Source: an uncultured Sphingomonadaceae bacterium (GTDB taxonomy: Bacteria > Pseudomonadota > Alphaproteobacteria > Sphingomonadales > Sphingomonadaceae). Taken from it: 64,000 nt of DNA. Position 1 is the first letter of the stretch. Every line of letters begins with the position of its first letter. The notes below the pieces were generated by a model. The model worked only from the letters and a program-made list of their open reading frames with translations. It ran no database searches and had not been told where the DNA came from. Below, one piece after another: positions 44,799-53,826 of the stretch. The stretch is taken from contig CANLSQ010000001.1 in assembly GCA_947493955.1 (NCBI GenBank), positions 310,001 through 374,000 on the forward strand. Reading direction: 5' to 3'. The position numbers and the translations under genes are program-made.

Positions 44799-46667
44799 AT
44801 GACCTTTATCGTTCGCCAAATTGCCGTCACCGCTGATGGGCGTGAAATTATCCGTTCCAATCCGTTCACGGATGCTGAAATCGGGATCGGCCGTAACACG
44901 GCAAATGCGATCCATCTGCCTGACCTTGCCGTCAATCCCGACCATGCGGTTATTCGCCAGCTTGAAGACGGCCAGATTGAGATTGAAAGTATCTCGGGCC
45001 AGAAATTCTCGGTTGATGGCCGCGACCAGATGTCGGCAACCATTGATCCTGGTGCCGGTGCTGAAATTGGTTTTGGCGGCCATGTCATAGCGGTCAGCCA
45101 AGGCGAAGAAGGTGTGACCCTGACCGTCAAACGGGTCGAAGCGCTTTCGGATTCCGCACAAGAGAGGGAAGAGGGCGCGCTATATACCTTGAAAGGTCTT
45201 TTGCCGGGGAAGCGGATCAGCGCGTGGGGTTTTGTCGGACTTATGCTTGCCGCATTCCTGATCTGGCCAATCTACACATGGGCCACTTATCGCGGCGTCG
45301 AAGAGCGGCCTGAGGGTTTTCATGCTGACACGATGTGGTCATCCGGTGCGCTCAGTGACGCGCATCATAGCCTGGAAGGCGATTGCCAGGCCTGCCACGT
45401 CGATGCCTTTGTGACGGTGACAGATAAAACCTGTCTCAACTGCCATGAAGATGATGCGCATGATCATGCCAAGAAAGACCGCCTGCTCACTGCCATGGGA
45501 GAACCCGAAGGATTTGAAAAAGTCGGCGCGGCTTTTGCCTCGGCCTTTAACAAACCACCCGGCAGGTGTGTCGAATGTCACACCGAGCATGAAGGGGCAG
45601 GTGCTATGGAGCCTACTGCGCAAAAATTCTGCGCGGATTGTCACGAGGGAATGGACGGGCGTTTGACCGATACAGAGCTTGAAAATGCGTCGGATTTCGG
45701 GATTTCACACCCGCAGTTTCGTCCTGCTTTGCTGGTCCAGCCTGGCGGCAAAAATCCACCTCGCATGCGGGTTTCACTCGATGACAAGCCCACTGAATAT
45801 AATGGTCTGAAATTCCCGCATGATGTGCATATGTCAAAAACCGGCGGGGTCGCGCAAATGGGGCGGCGGCTGTCGGCGAAATTTGGTTTTGGCGATTCGC
45901 TGGTCTGTGCAGACTGCCATACGCCGGATTCGAACGGCGTTCGGTTTGAGCCCGTGGACATGGAGGAAGACTGCGCGATGTGCCACAGTCTTGCCTTCGA
46001 GGAAATTGGCAACACGGTGCGAACGCTGCGCCACGGCGAACCGGATATGGTGCGGGCGGACCTGCGCGCCTATTACCGGTCCACCGGTCCTTCGCGGCCA
46101 ATTAATCTTGGCGGTATGAAGCGGCGACGTCCGGGTGCAGAAAATGACAATAGGGTGGCAAGCGATTATGCGCGTGCTGTCCAGTTCCGACCAAGCCGCG
46201 CAAACTTGGCGATCCAGCAGGTATTTTCACGCGGCGGCGCCTGTTTCGATTGCCATGGCGTCACGCCACCGACGGCGCGCGGACGGGTTGACTATGGTAT
46301 CAAGCCGGTAACGCAGACTGATCGTTATATGCACAAAGGCTGGTTTAGCCATGAAGCGCATAATGACGAGGATTGCACCTCCTGCCACGCAGCGACGACA
46401 TCGGACAATGCGCGCGACCTGCTGTTGCCCGGCATCAAAACCTGCCGTGAATGTCATGGCGGTGAGTTCCAGAAAAGCTCCGATGTTCCATCGAGCTGCG
46501 CCATGTGTCATGATTACCATGCCGATGACGGTGCGCCCTGGCTGATCAAGGAGCAGCAGAAGGACAAACGGAAAAAACCTGACAAGGTGGCGAATGATAA
46601 TGAGGCGCTTAAGCCTTCCGACAAGCTGAAAGTTAAGATAAGAAAGCAGAAGATTGCCAGTCGTTAG
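44799..46667 (+). CDS. FHA domain - transmembrane - decaheme cytochrome c protein
   Basis: A 622-residue protein. Residues about 1-110 form an FHA domain (IGIGRNTANAIHLPDLAVNPDHAVI region), in which the usual Ser-Arg of the phosphothreonine site is Asn-Pro. Residues about 143-163 are the only membrane helix. The remainder holds ten CxxCH heme motifs with cysteines starting at 196, 212, 257, 278, 370, 392, 482, 526, 549 and 567, like cytochrome c3/multiheme families, plus spare histidines (DAHH, HTEHE, FPHDVHM, WFSHEAH) as distal ligands. This predicts FHA in the cytoplasm and hemes in the periplasm, with no cleaved signal peptide. The C-terminus is lysine-rich. It starts 15 nt after the cytochrome b-like gene. 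Confidence 0.9.
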   Translation: MTFIVRQIAVTADGREIIRSNPFTDAEIGIGRNTANAIHLPDLAVNPDHAVIRQLEDGQIEIESISGQKFSVDGRDQMSATIDPGAGAEIGFGGHVIAVSQGEEGVTLTVKRVEALSDSAQEREEGALYTLKGLLPGKRISAWGFVGLMLAAFLIWPIYTWATYRGVEERPEGFHADTMWSSGALSDAHHSLEGDCQACHVDAFVTVTDKTCLNCHEDDAHDHAKKDRLLTAMGEPEGFEKVGAAFASAFNKPPGRCVECHTEHEGAGAMEPTAQKFCADCHEGMDGRLTDTELENASDFGISHPQFRPALLVQPGGKNPPRMRVSLDDKPTEYNGLKFPHDVHMSKTGGVAQMGRRLSAKFGFGDSLVCADCHTPDSNGVRFEPVDMEEDCAMCHSLAFEEIGNTVRTLRHGEPDMVRADLRAYYRSTGPSRPINLGGMKRRRPGAENDNRVASDYARAVQFRPSRANLAIQQVFSRGGACFDCHGVTPPTARGRVDYGIKPVTQTDRYMHKGWFSHEAHNDEDCTSCHAATTSDNARDLLLPGIKTCRECHGGEFQKSSDVPSSCAMCHDYHADDGAPWLIKEQQKDKRKKPDKVANDNEALKPSDKLKVKIRKQKIASR

Positions 46668-46694
46668 CGGCGACATAACAGAGAGGAAGCGCCC

Positions 46695-47543
46695 ATGATC
46701 TTGGCGCAGGTAACGGATATCCATCTCGGTTTTGACCCAGATAATCCGTCGGAATTTAACCGCAAGCGCCTCGATCAGGCGCTCAAGGTCCTGTGCGAGA
46801 TGACACCGCGACCTGACGCTTTATTGGCTACGGGCGACCTAGTGGATCGCGGTGATCAGGATAGCTATATGCGACTGGAACAGGCTTTTTCCGACCTGCC
46901 GTTTCCTGTTTATATGTGTCTGGGCAATCATGACCTGCGCGGCCCGTTCCAAAAACAGTTTCCCGACGTGCCCTCAGCAGATGGCTTTGTCCAATATGAG
47001 ATTGATGATGGCCCGCTGCGTTTGCTGTTTCTGGATACGCTGGAAGAGGGGCGTCACGGGGGCGCCTTTTGCGAAGTTCGGGCGCGGTGGTTGACCGAAA
47101 GACTGGCCGAGAAACAGGACAAGCCGACTTTGCTCATCATGCATCATCCTCCTGTAGAATCTGGTATTGCATGGATGAATACCGATCCGCGTGAGCCATG
47201 GGTGTCGGTGCTGGCCGAAACGATTGCAGGGCATGACCAGATCAAGGGTATGATTACTGGCCACCTGCACCGGAATATTTCAACGTCTTTTGAAGGCACA
47301 AGTCTTTCGATTTGTGCGTCCACCGCACCGCAGGTTGCGTTTGACCTGGAACCGATTGATCCTGAAAACCCTGATGGTCGCAATATGATTGTCGCGGACC
47401 CGCCGGCCATTGCATTACACTGGTGGAATGGCAAACAGCTCGTCAGTCATTTCGAGACGGCCGAAGAACACGTGATGCTCGCCCGCTATGACGAGAATCT
47501 GCAGCCGCTGGTGCGCGCCTTGCTGGCTGAACGACCTGATTGA
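46695..47543 (+). CDS. Class III cyclic-nucleotide phosphodiesterase-like metallophosphoesterase (CpdA-like)
   Basis: A 282-residue calcineurin-fold enzyme. All metal ligand motifs are seen in order: TDIH (Asp8, His10), GDLVDRG, GNHDLR, IMHHPP and GHLHRN. This set and spacing match CpdA/Rv0805-type enzymes that hydrolyse cAMP or cGMP, although some relatives prefer other phosphodiesters. It lies 27 nt after the FHA-decaheme gene and near two cyclic-nucleotide-binding domains, which favours a cyclic-nucleotide substrate. AGAGAGGAAG precedes the ATG. Confidence 0.85.
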   Translation: MILAQVTDIHLGFDPDNPSEFNRKRLDQALKVLCEMTPRPDALLATGDLVDRGDQDSYMRLEQAFSDLPFPVYMCLGNHDLRGPFQKQFPDVPSADGFVQYEIDDGPLRLLFLDTLEEGRHGGAFCEVRARWLTERLAEKQDKPTLLIMHHPPVESGIAWMNTDPREPWVSVLAETIAGHDQIKGMITGHLHRNISTSFEGTSLSICASTAPQVAFDLEPIDPENPDGRNMIVADPPAIALHWWNGKQLVSHFETAEEHVMLARYDENLQPLVRALLAERPD

Positions 47544-47629
47544 AAACAGGGCTCCTTTAAAGTTCCTCTTTTGCCATGCCAAATTGTCCGCGCTTGTCGC
47601 CATTGACAACGCGGACTATGGAAGGTCGC

Positions 47630-48625
47630 ATGAATATAGTGAATGAAACGCTCGACCTGATCGGTAACACCCCGCTCGTTCATCTTGCTGGTCCCAGCGC
47701 GGAGGCAGGATGCGACATCTACGGCAAATGCGAATTCGCCAATCCCGGCGCTTCGGTGAAAGACCGTGCTGCTTTGTTTATCGTGCAGGATGCCGAGGAA
47801 CGCGGGCTGTTAAAGCCCGGTGGCATGATCGTGGAAGGTACCGCTGGCAATACCGGGATTGGAATCGCGCTCGTTGCCAATGCCAAAGGTTACAAGACAA
47901 CCATCGTCATGCCTGAGACTCAAAGCCGGGAAAAGATGGACACGCTTCGCGCGTTGGGAGCCAGGTTGGTTCTGGTGCCTGCGGCGCCTTATGCCAATCC
48001 TGGGCATTTTGTTCATACAAGCCGCCGCCTTGCCGAAGAAACAGAAGGCGCGGTTTGGGCAAACCAGTTTGACAATGTCGCTAACCGCCGTGCGCATATT
48101 GAAACGACTGCGGAAGAAATCTGGGAACAGCTCGATGGCGAGGTCGATGGCTTTGTTTGCGCAGCGGGGACCGGCGGGACGATCGCTGGCGTCGGCATGG
48201 GCCTGAAAGCCAAGAATGAGAAAGTGAAGATCGGACTAGCTGATCCACACGGTGCGGCCCTGTACAACTATTATGCGCATGGTGAATTGAAATCCGAAGG
48301 CAGCAGTGTTGCAGAAGGGATTGGGCAGGGACGGATCACAGGCAATCTGGAAGACGCGCCGATTGATACGCAATATCGGATCAGCGATGAAGAAGGGATG
48401 AAATGGGTCGAGCGGCTGTTGCAGGAAGAAGGACTTTGCCTCGGTCTCTCATCCGGGATTAATGTAGCTGGTGCTATTGCTCTTGGCAAAGAGCTTGGTC
48501 CCGGTAGCAAGGTCGCCACGATATTGTGCGACACCGGTTTTCGCTATCTGTCCTCGCTCTACAATGCCAATTGGCTAAGAGAGAAAGGATTGCCGGTTTT
48601 CCCGTGGCTTGAAGATGATGAGTGA
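47630..48625 (+). CDS. cysK: Cysteine synthase A
   Basis: A 331-residue PLP enzyme that makes cysteine from O-acetylserine and sulfide. The Schiff-base lysine is in PGASVKDRAA; the PLP phosphate loop and substrate loop are GTAGNTGIGIALV and EGTAGN. FRYLSSLYNANWL near the C-terminus is as in CysK. The ATG at 47630 follows GGAAGG; a longer frame from 47576 is not needed. The stop overlaps the next gene by 8 nt. A cystathionine beta-synthase-like role is possible but less likely. Confidence 0.9.
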   Translation: MNIVNETLDLIGNTPLVHLAGPSAEAGCDIYGKCEFANPGASVKDRAALFIVQDAEERGLLKPGGMIVEGTAGNTGIGIALVANAKGYKTTIVMPETQSREKMDTLRALGARLVLVPAAPYANPGHFVHTSRRLAEETEGAVWANQFDNVANRRAHIETTAEEIWEQLDGEVDGFVCAAGTGGTIAGVGMGLKAKNEKVKIGLADPHGAALYNYYAHGELKSEGSSVAEGIGQGRITGNLEDAPIDTQYRISDEEGMKWVERLLQEEGLCLGLSSGINVAGAIALGKELGPGSKVATILCDTGFRYLSSLYNANWLREKGLPVFPWLEDDE

Positions 48626-48998
48626 GGAACAGAAAGAAACTGCTAACCGGCAAGATACGGTTCAGCGCATCCAGGTGGGTGTTGTAGGCTTGGTGGCAGT
48701 CCTCTTGCTCGTCAGCGTCGCAAATTTTGTCTTGCAGCGCGCCAGTGATGAGCAATCTGCCATTGAGGAAATTCAAGCTGAAGCGGCTGACAGGTCAAGG
48801 GAACTGGTGCAGGAAGTTGCACCTGTACCGGCACCTGCTCCGGCCGAACCACTGGCGGAACTGGGTATTACCCCGGCGCCCGTGCCGGAAGACGAGGTGG
48901 TTCAGCCAGTGCCGACCGTACCGGGTTCCCGGGCGCAGGTCGTTCCTGATCTGGAACCCGATCCCAAGCTGGAAGCGCCTATGGATCAGGAGCGATAG
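48618..48998 (+). CDS. Hypothetical single-helix membrane protein
   Basis: About 126 residues. A polar N-terminus (MSEEQKETANRQDTVQRIQ), one membrane helix (VGVVGLVAVLLLVSVANFVL), then an acidic and Pro/Ala/Val-rich periplasmic stretch (PVPAPAPAEPLAEL, PAPVPEDEVVQPVPTVPG). No family recognised. It starts within the end of cysK, at either of two adjacent ATGs (48615, 48618), and is followed 6 nt later by another exported protein; the three genes are probably one transcript. Confidence 0.72.
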   Translation: MSEEQKETANRQDTVQRIQVGVVGLVAVLLLVSVANFVLQRASDEQSAIEEIQAEAADRSRELVQEVAPVPAPAPAEPLAELGITPAPVPEDEVVQPVPTVPGSRAQVVPDLEPDPKLEAPMDQER

Positions 48999-49004
48999 TC
49001 ATTG

Positions 49005-49772
49005 GTGCGGATTACTGCTTTGTGTTTGGCCCTCGCAGCAATCATGGGGCTGTTTTCGCAATGTAGTCCGGCAGCTACCAATTTGCAGAACGAGAATTCT
49101 GCCGCCGCCAAAGTCCAGCTGATGACCAGTCTGCCGATTGTCTGGGGCGAGGGCGCATCAATGAAGAGCATCGTTTCCGGCGAAGCGTCTCCAGCCCCGA
49201 TTTATGCGCATTGGCAGCAGCAACATGATATAACCGCAGTGGACAGTTTTGCCGGGCTGGAAAATTCCGATACCGATGTGATCTTGCTGGCCCAGCCACC
49301 CGCAATGGACCCGGCCGACATCGCGGTGGTTGACGCCTGGGTGCGGGCAGGCGGCAAGGCAATTATCCTGACCGATCCGATGCTGGTATGGCACACGGAA
49401 TTTCCCATTGGTGATAATCGCAGACCACTGACGTCCGGTTTGCTATCCCCTTTGCTGGGGCACTGGGGCCTCGAACTGCTGGCACCTGATGGTGATGGAG
49501 CGGGCGGCGTGGAACTCGAATTTCCCGATGCCAGGATATCAACTGTCGGTATCGGGACTTTCAAGGCCGCGGCAGAGCGTGAAGACAGTCATGCCGACTG
49601 TGCGTTCAGCGCTGGCAATGTGATGGCACGCTGTTCTGTCGGCAAGGGGGCAGTGATTATCGTCGCAGACGCTGATTTTCTGAATGATGCTCTATGGTCA
49701 AATCAGACCGGGGAAGACATGGGTGATGCACGGGAATTGATGGACAGTTTGATCGCTGATTTGCAAAAATAG
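49005..49772 (+). CDS. Exported protein resembling GldG/DUF4350-type domains
   Basis: About 255 residues. A signal-like N-terminus (ITALCLALAAIMGLFSQCSPAA) could be a lipoprotein signal, but the position before the Cys is Gln, not the usual small residue. The middle (TDVILLAQPPAMDPADIAVVDAWVRAGGKAIILTDP) looks like the GldG/DUF4350 class-I-amidotransferase-like fold found with ABC-2 transporters. No transporter is adjacent. The start is GTG 49005 or TTG 49002; AGGAG is 12 or 9 nt upstream. Function unknown. Confidence 0.72.
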   Translation: MRITALCLALAAIMGLFSQCSPAATNLQNENSAAAKVQLMTSLPIVWGEGASMKSIVSGEASPAPIYAHWQQQHDITAVDSFAGLENSDTDVILLAQPPAMDPADIAVVDAWVRAGGKAIILTDPMLVWHTEFPIGDNRRPLTSGLLSPLLGHWGLELLAPDGDGAGGVELEFPDARISTVGIGTFKAAAEREDSHADCAFSAGNVMARCSVGKGAVIIVADADFLNDALWSNQTGEDMGDARELMDSLIADLQK

Positions 49773-49917
49773 CCTCGATTCTGGCTTCGTACCTGCTCTG
49801 AAGTCCATTTATTTGCCGTGTTTCCAACAACTAATCCGAGTTTTGGTGACGTCTATCGAAAGGAGTGCAAAATAAAAGACAATTAAATCAAATAGATAGA
49901 GAAAACACTCCGTAAAT

Positions 49918-49971
49918 TCCCGCAAAATCCCGTAAAATCCCCTTCCATCCCTAGCCCTCCCCTGTTAACCC
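49918..49971. promoter_or_regulatory. MraZ-type operator: five TCCC boxes at 10-bp period
   Basis: TCCC starts at 49918, 49928, 49938, 49948 and 49958, and ACCC at 49968, all exactly 10 bp apart. On the other strand the boxes read GGGA with 5-nt AT-rich spacers, the form of known MraZ sites (TGGGN-N5). They lie 120-170 bp upstream of mraZ and touch a promoter-like -35. The rest of the 316-bp gap (49773-49917) holds nothing I can assign. Confidence 0.7.
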
Positions 49972-49993
49972 TGTTTCGTTATCGGGGTAAATT
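49965..49993 (+). promoter_or_regulatory. Putative dcw promoter
   Basis: TTAACC (49965-49970), a 17-nt spacer and TAAATT (49988-49993) resemble -35 and -10 boxes. The last repeat box overlaps the -35, which would let bound MraZ block polymerase. It leaves a leader of about 90 nt before mraZ. Confidence 0.45.
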
Positions 49994-50088
49994 TCCTGTC
50001 CGGAATTCTGGTTTTTCGGGAGTGGTTCGTTGCGCGCTTCTCCACACGGGAAAGATTTGCCTTTCGATAGTGTTGAGGGATTGAGGCT

Positions 50089-50577
50089 GTGTCAGGCAAT
50101 TACGCTTATTCAGGATCGGGAATTTCCACGATAGACGACAAAGGTCGCCTGTCCGTTCCTGCGTTCCTGCGCAAAGACCTGATCGCCAGCAGCGACGGCC
50201 GCGTTCTGTGCCTTGGCAAACATGAAAAATGGGACTGTCTGGTTGGTTTTGGCCTCAGCCGCAAAATTGATATGCTCGCGGAAATCGACAAGGAAGAAGA
50301 AATCGCCATTGCGCGTTCTGAACCTTATGACCGCGATGCCGCTGGCGCTCGCAAATTCTCGACCCTGCAGGAGCTCAGCTTCGACGCGAGTGGCCGCTTT
50401 GTTCTACCGCCCATGTTGCAAGCGATTGGCGGCCTGAAAGACAATGTCCTCTTTCACGGTATCGGCAAAACATTTTGCCTTTGGGCGCCACAGGCGCTGC
50501 TCGACATAACCAACGATGTGCCAGTGGACAAGCGTCTGGTGGAATTTCATCTCAGCGAATTGGGGAAAAAGAAATGA
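50089..50577 (+). CDS. mraZ: Transcriptional regulator MraZ
   Basis: A 162-residue protein made of two AbrB-like swapped-hairpin modules. In E. coli it forms a ring that binds repeats upstream of its own gene and represses the dcw cluster. Module 1 contains [26 protein letters not shown], split here by a GTG start at 50089; module 2 is [16 protein letters not shown]. It is slightly longer than E. coli MraZ, as usual for alphaproteobacteria. The stop overlaps rsmH (ATGA). The repeat array lies 120-170 bp upstream. Confidence 0.94.
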   Translation: MSGNYAYSGSGISTIDDKGRLSVPAFLRKDLIASSDGRVLCLGKHEKWDCLVGFGLSRKIDMLAEIDKEEEIAIARSEPYDRDAAGARKFSTLQELSFDASGRFVLPPMLQAIGGLKDNVLFHGIGKTFCLWAPQALLDITNDVPVDKRLVEFHLSELGKKK

Positions 50578-51539
50578 CCCCAAATGAAGCGATGTCCCAG
50601 ACCAAGCCCCATATTCCCGTCCTGCTTGACGAAGTCATCGATGCGCTCGCCATTACCCCGGGCGAAACGCATGTCGATGGCACGTTCGGTGCCGGCGGAT
50701 ACAGCATGGCGATGATTGCTGCTGGCGCAAAAGTACATGGCTTTGATCAGGATCCTGATGCCATTGCTGGCGGAGCATCATTGGTCGAAGCCTCTGACGG
50801 CCAGCTGGTCTTGCACCATGGCTATTATTCGCAAATGGCGGATGTCTTGGAAGGCGAAGATATTGACGGCGTCACCCTGGATATCGGTGTCTCTTCAATG
50901 CAGCTGGATCAAGCCGAACGTGGATTTTCTTTCCAGAAAGACGGCCCACTCGACATGCGTATGTCGCAAGATGGCCCCAGCGCTGCAGACTTTTTGAACG
51001 AAGCGGACGAAGAAGAAATTGCCGATGTCATCTATCGCTATGGCGAAGAACGGCGTTCGCGGAAAATTGCCAAGGCGATAGTCAACGCGCGCCCGCTAAC
51101 CCGCACTTCCGAACTGGCTAGTGTCGTTCGCAAAGCTTTGGGTCAAAAGCCTGGCGACAAGAAAGATCCAGCAACCCGGACCTTTCAGGCCATTCGCATC
51201 CATATCAATCGCGAGCTTGGTGAACTGGAAGATGGCTTGGTCGCTGCGGAGCGACTGCTGAAACCAGGTGGCCGTCTTGCCATCGTCACCTTTCACAGCC
51301 TTGAAGATCGTATCGTTAAAAATTTCCTGCGTGACCGCAGCGGCCAAAAATCCGCTGGTTCACGCCATCTACCCCAAGTTTCCGAAACACGGCCGGCACC
51401 CACCTTTCATAAACCAGCCAAACTGGTGCGTCCGGCCGGGGCGGAGCAGGTCTCTAATCCCCGAGCCCGCTCCGCCACCCTCAGATCAGCGGTGCGTTCC
51501 GATGCACCAAGCCATGCGAAGACGGGAGGCGTTCAATGA
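50574..51539 (+). CDS. rsmH: 16S rRNA (cytosine1402-N4)-methyltransferase
   Basis: About 321 residues. Class I SAM methyltransferase acting on 16S C1402. [11 protein letters not shown] opens the domain, GTFGAGGYS is the SAM motif, and [19 protein letters not shown] and [17 protein letters not shown] are RsmH hallmarks. The ATG at 50574 overlaps mraZ by 4 nt; a second ATG at 50592 is possible. Its end overlaps ftsL by 4 nt. Confidence 0.95.
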   Translation: MTPNEAMSQTKPHIPVLLDEVIDALAITPGETHVDGTFGAGGYSMAMIAAGAKVHGFDQDPDAIAGGASLVEASDGQLVLHHGYYSQMADVLEGEDIDGVTLDIGVSSMQLDQAERGFSFQKDGPLDMRMSQDGPSAADFLNEADEEEIADVIYRYGEERRSRKIAKAIVNARPLTRTSELASVVRKALGQKPGDKKDPATRTFQAIRIHINRELGELEDGLVAAERLLKPGGRLAIVTFHSLEDRIVKNFLRDRSGQKSAGSRHLPQVSETRPAPTFHKPAKLVRPAGAEQVSNPRARSATLRSAVRSDAPSHAKTGGVQ

Positions 51540-52138
51540 AATTGGCAGTGAAACGTCTTGAAGGTATCGGGTGGCTGGCGCTAGTTTTTCTCGTCGCGAT
51601 CCTGCTCTATCCCTTGTCTCTCAGCGTGGCCACTTTGCGCAGTGATCTTGCGCGGACCGACAGCAAGATTGTGTCGGTCAAAAAAGAGATCCGCTATCTG
51701 GAAACGGAGTTTAGTGCGCGCGCCAATTTGCGGCAGCTGGAGCACTGGAACAAACTGGAATATGGTTATGTGTCTCCCAACGCGTCGCAATATCTGGATG
51801 GAGAGCGGGCGCTAGCCAATCTGGGTGGCAAGGATTTGCGCAAGCCTGTTAAAGTGGCTGTCATCAGCACCATGGACAAGGTTCCGCCAGCGGGTATAAT
51901 TGGTTCGGTCTTTCCAACGGCATCAGCCAAGGTGCGCGATAGCGAGAGCAATGATGCGTCACCCGTCGCGATAAACGGGGAAGATGACAATATCGGAGAA
52001 GAGCCCACGGCGGCTGAATTGCGCGAGACAAAAACCGCGCGCGTCGCTGATATGGAGGACAAGCTGCTCGATGACGGGTTGATCAAACAGCTGGCGGCAA
52101 GGGCGGATACCGAACAAGCGGGGAGCCGCGCTCAATGA
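51536..52138 (+). CDS. ftsL: Cell division protein FtsL
   Basis: A 200-residue bitopic protein: membrane helix at about 12-33 ([23 protein letters not shown]) then a heptad-like coiled coil ([32 protein letters not shown], about 33-64). The remaining 130 residues are acidic and low in structure, making it longer than enteric FtsL. FtsL bridges FtsQ/B and FtsW-FtsI in the divisome. Identification rests on position between rsmH and ftsI plus topology, since FtsL sequences diverge strongly. Confidence 0.85.
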   Translation: MKLAVKRLEGIGWLALVFLVAILLYPLSLSVATLRSDLARTDSKIVSVKKEIRYLETEFSARANLRQLEHWNKLEYGYVSPNASQYLDGERALANLGGKDLRKPVKVAVISTMDKVPPAGIIGSVFPTASAKVRDSESNDASPVAINGEDDNIGEEPTAAELRETKTARVADMEDKLLDDGLIKQLAARADTEQAGSRAQ

Positions 52139-53823
52139 CCACTCTTCTGGCAAGCAGCAGAAAGATGCAGTTTTCCGGGAAGAGTAAGGAGGTAGCGGCC
52201 AGCGCCCACTTTCGTTTGATGGTGTTGCTGCTCGTGTTTCTGGCGATTTTCACGATCATTGTCGGACGCCTGATCAGCTTCAGTATATTGGAAGATGCCA
52301 AGCCGATGCGGATGTCCAGCTCGGCTTTTGTTCCGGCGCGTGGTGATATTGTGGATCGCAACGGTGTTCCGTTGGCCCGTACGATGAAGGGCTATGCCAT
52401 CCGCGTGGTGCCGGAACGGGTTTTGGGTGACAAGGAATTGCTGGCGCGCCAACTGGCTGATCTGTTTCCTGATACGACAGCGGCAGAATTTCTTTCCAAG
52501 CTAAAGGGCTCTCGGCCGACTTACCTTCGCCGCCGGGCGTTGCCCCATGAAGTGCGGCAGGTTCATGCACTTGGCGAGATCGGCATCGAATTTCCACGAG
52601 AGAATGAACGGCTTTATCCTCAGCGGGACTTGGCGGCTCATGTCCTGGGTTATGTCAATGCCGATAGCGAAGGCGTTATGGGTATGGAGCGTGCGCTTAA
52701 TGACCGCTTGAAGGACGAAAGCCTTCGCGGCAAGCCGGCTGCATTGTCGATTGATAGCCGGGTTCAGGCGGCGCTCGAAAGTGAGTTGATGGTCGCAATG
52801 ACAGCTCACGAAGCGCGCGGCGCTGCGGGTATCGTCCTTGATGTCCACACCGGAGAGGTGATGGCGCTTGCCTCCTTGCCGGTATTTGATCCGAACAAGA
52901 TCCTCAAAGCGACGATGAAATATCAGAACAATGAAGTGACACAGAGCGTGTTTGAGCTGGGGTCGACTTTCAAACCACTGACGGTCGCTGCTGCGCTTGA
53001 TGCCGGAACGGTCACCGATTTGGCAGTGCGTTATAATGCTACAGAACCGATTAAGGTTGCGGGCTTTAAGATCAAGGATGATCATGGCCAAAACCGCTAC
53101 CTCAACGTCCCCGAAACGCTGGTGCACAGTTCCAATATCGTGACCGCCCGATTGGCCGACAATCTGGGCAAGGAGCGCATGGAGCATATGATCCGGCGGC
53201 TTGGTTTTGACGAACGGCCTCATATCGAGTTGGCGGAGCGTGGAAAGCCGCTTTGGCCGCAGCGTTGGGGGCGAGTGACCAATATGACGGTGGCCTATGG
53301 TCACGGTATCGCGGTGACCCCTCTGCACTTGGCGAGTTCCTATGCTGCCTTGGTCAATGGCGGTATCTGGCGGCCAGCGACATTGCTGAAAGTTGAGCCT
53401 GGCGAGGAGGCCGAGGGCCGCCGCGTGTTCAAGGCGGCGACCAGTGCACGGATGCGGCAACTGCTGCGAATGATCGTGTCGAATGGAACCGGCCGCAAAG
53501 CGGATGCACCGGGTTACCGGATTGGCGGTAAGACGGGATCTGCCGAAAAACCATCCAACGGCGGTTACAACAAGACGTCACTTGTTTCGACATTTGCGGC
53601 CGCCTTCCCGATGGACAATCCGCGCTATGTAGTGATCGCCATGCTGGATGAGCCCAAGGGAAACGCGGAAACAGGGTTCCAAAGGACCGCCGGTTGGACC
53701 GCAGCGCCCGTTGTACGCAAGGTCGTTCCGCGGATTGGGCCAATGCTGGGCGTCGTCCCGGATGAACACCGCGATGTTGATGTATCGGAGCTAACACCGC
53801 TTCTCTGGTCGCCGAAAGGATAG
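52135..53823 (+). CDS. ftsI: Septal peptidoglycan transpeptidase FtsI (PBP3)
   Basis: A 562-residue class B penicillin-binding protein. N-terminal membrane helix (MVLLLVFLAIFTIIVGRLISF), pedestal domain starting ARGDIVDRNGVPLA, and a transpeptidase domain with the catalytic Ser in STFK (277-280), SSN (332-334) and KTG (466-468). It cross-links septal peptidoglycan together with FtsW, encoded further along. It overlaps ftsL by 4 nt and precedes murE by 3 nt. Confidence 0.95.
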   Translation: MTTLLASSRKMQFSGKSKEVAASAHFRLMVLLLVFLAIFTIIVGRLISFSILEDAKPMRMSSSAFVPARGDIVDRNGVPLARTMKGYAIRVVPERVLGDKELLARQLADLFPDTTAAEFLSKLKGSRPTYLRRRALPHEVRQVHALGEIGIEFPRENERLYPQRDLAAHVLGYVNADSEGVMGMERALNDRLKDESLRGKPAALSIDSRVQAALESELMVAMTAHEARGAAGIVLDVHTGEVMALASLPVFDPNKILKATMKYQNNEVTQSVFELGSTFKPLTVAAALDAGTVTDLAVRYNATEPIKVAGFKIKDDHGQNRYLNVPETLVHSSNIVTARLADNLGKERMEHMIRRLGFDERPHIELAERGKPLWPQRWGRVTNMTVAYGHGIAVTPLHLASSYAALVNGGIWRPATLLKVEPGEEAEGRRVFKAATSARMRQLLRMIVSNGTGRKADAPGYRIGGKTGSAEKPSNGGYNKTSLVSTFAAAFPMDNPRYVVIAMLDEPKGNAETGFQRTAGWTAAPVVRKVVPRIGPMLGVVPDEHRDVDVSELTPLLWSPKG

Positions 53824-53826
53824 GCG

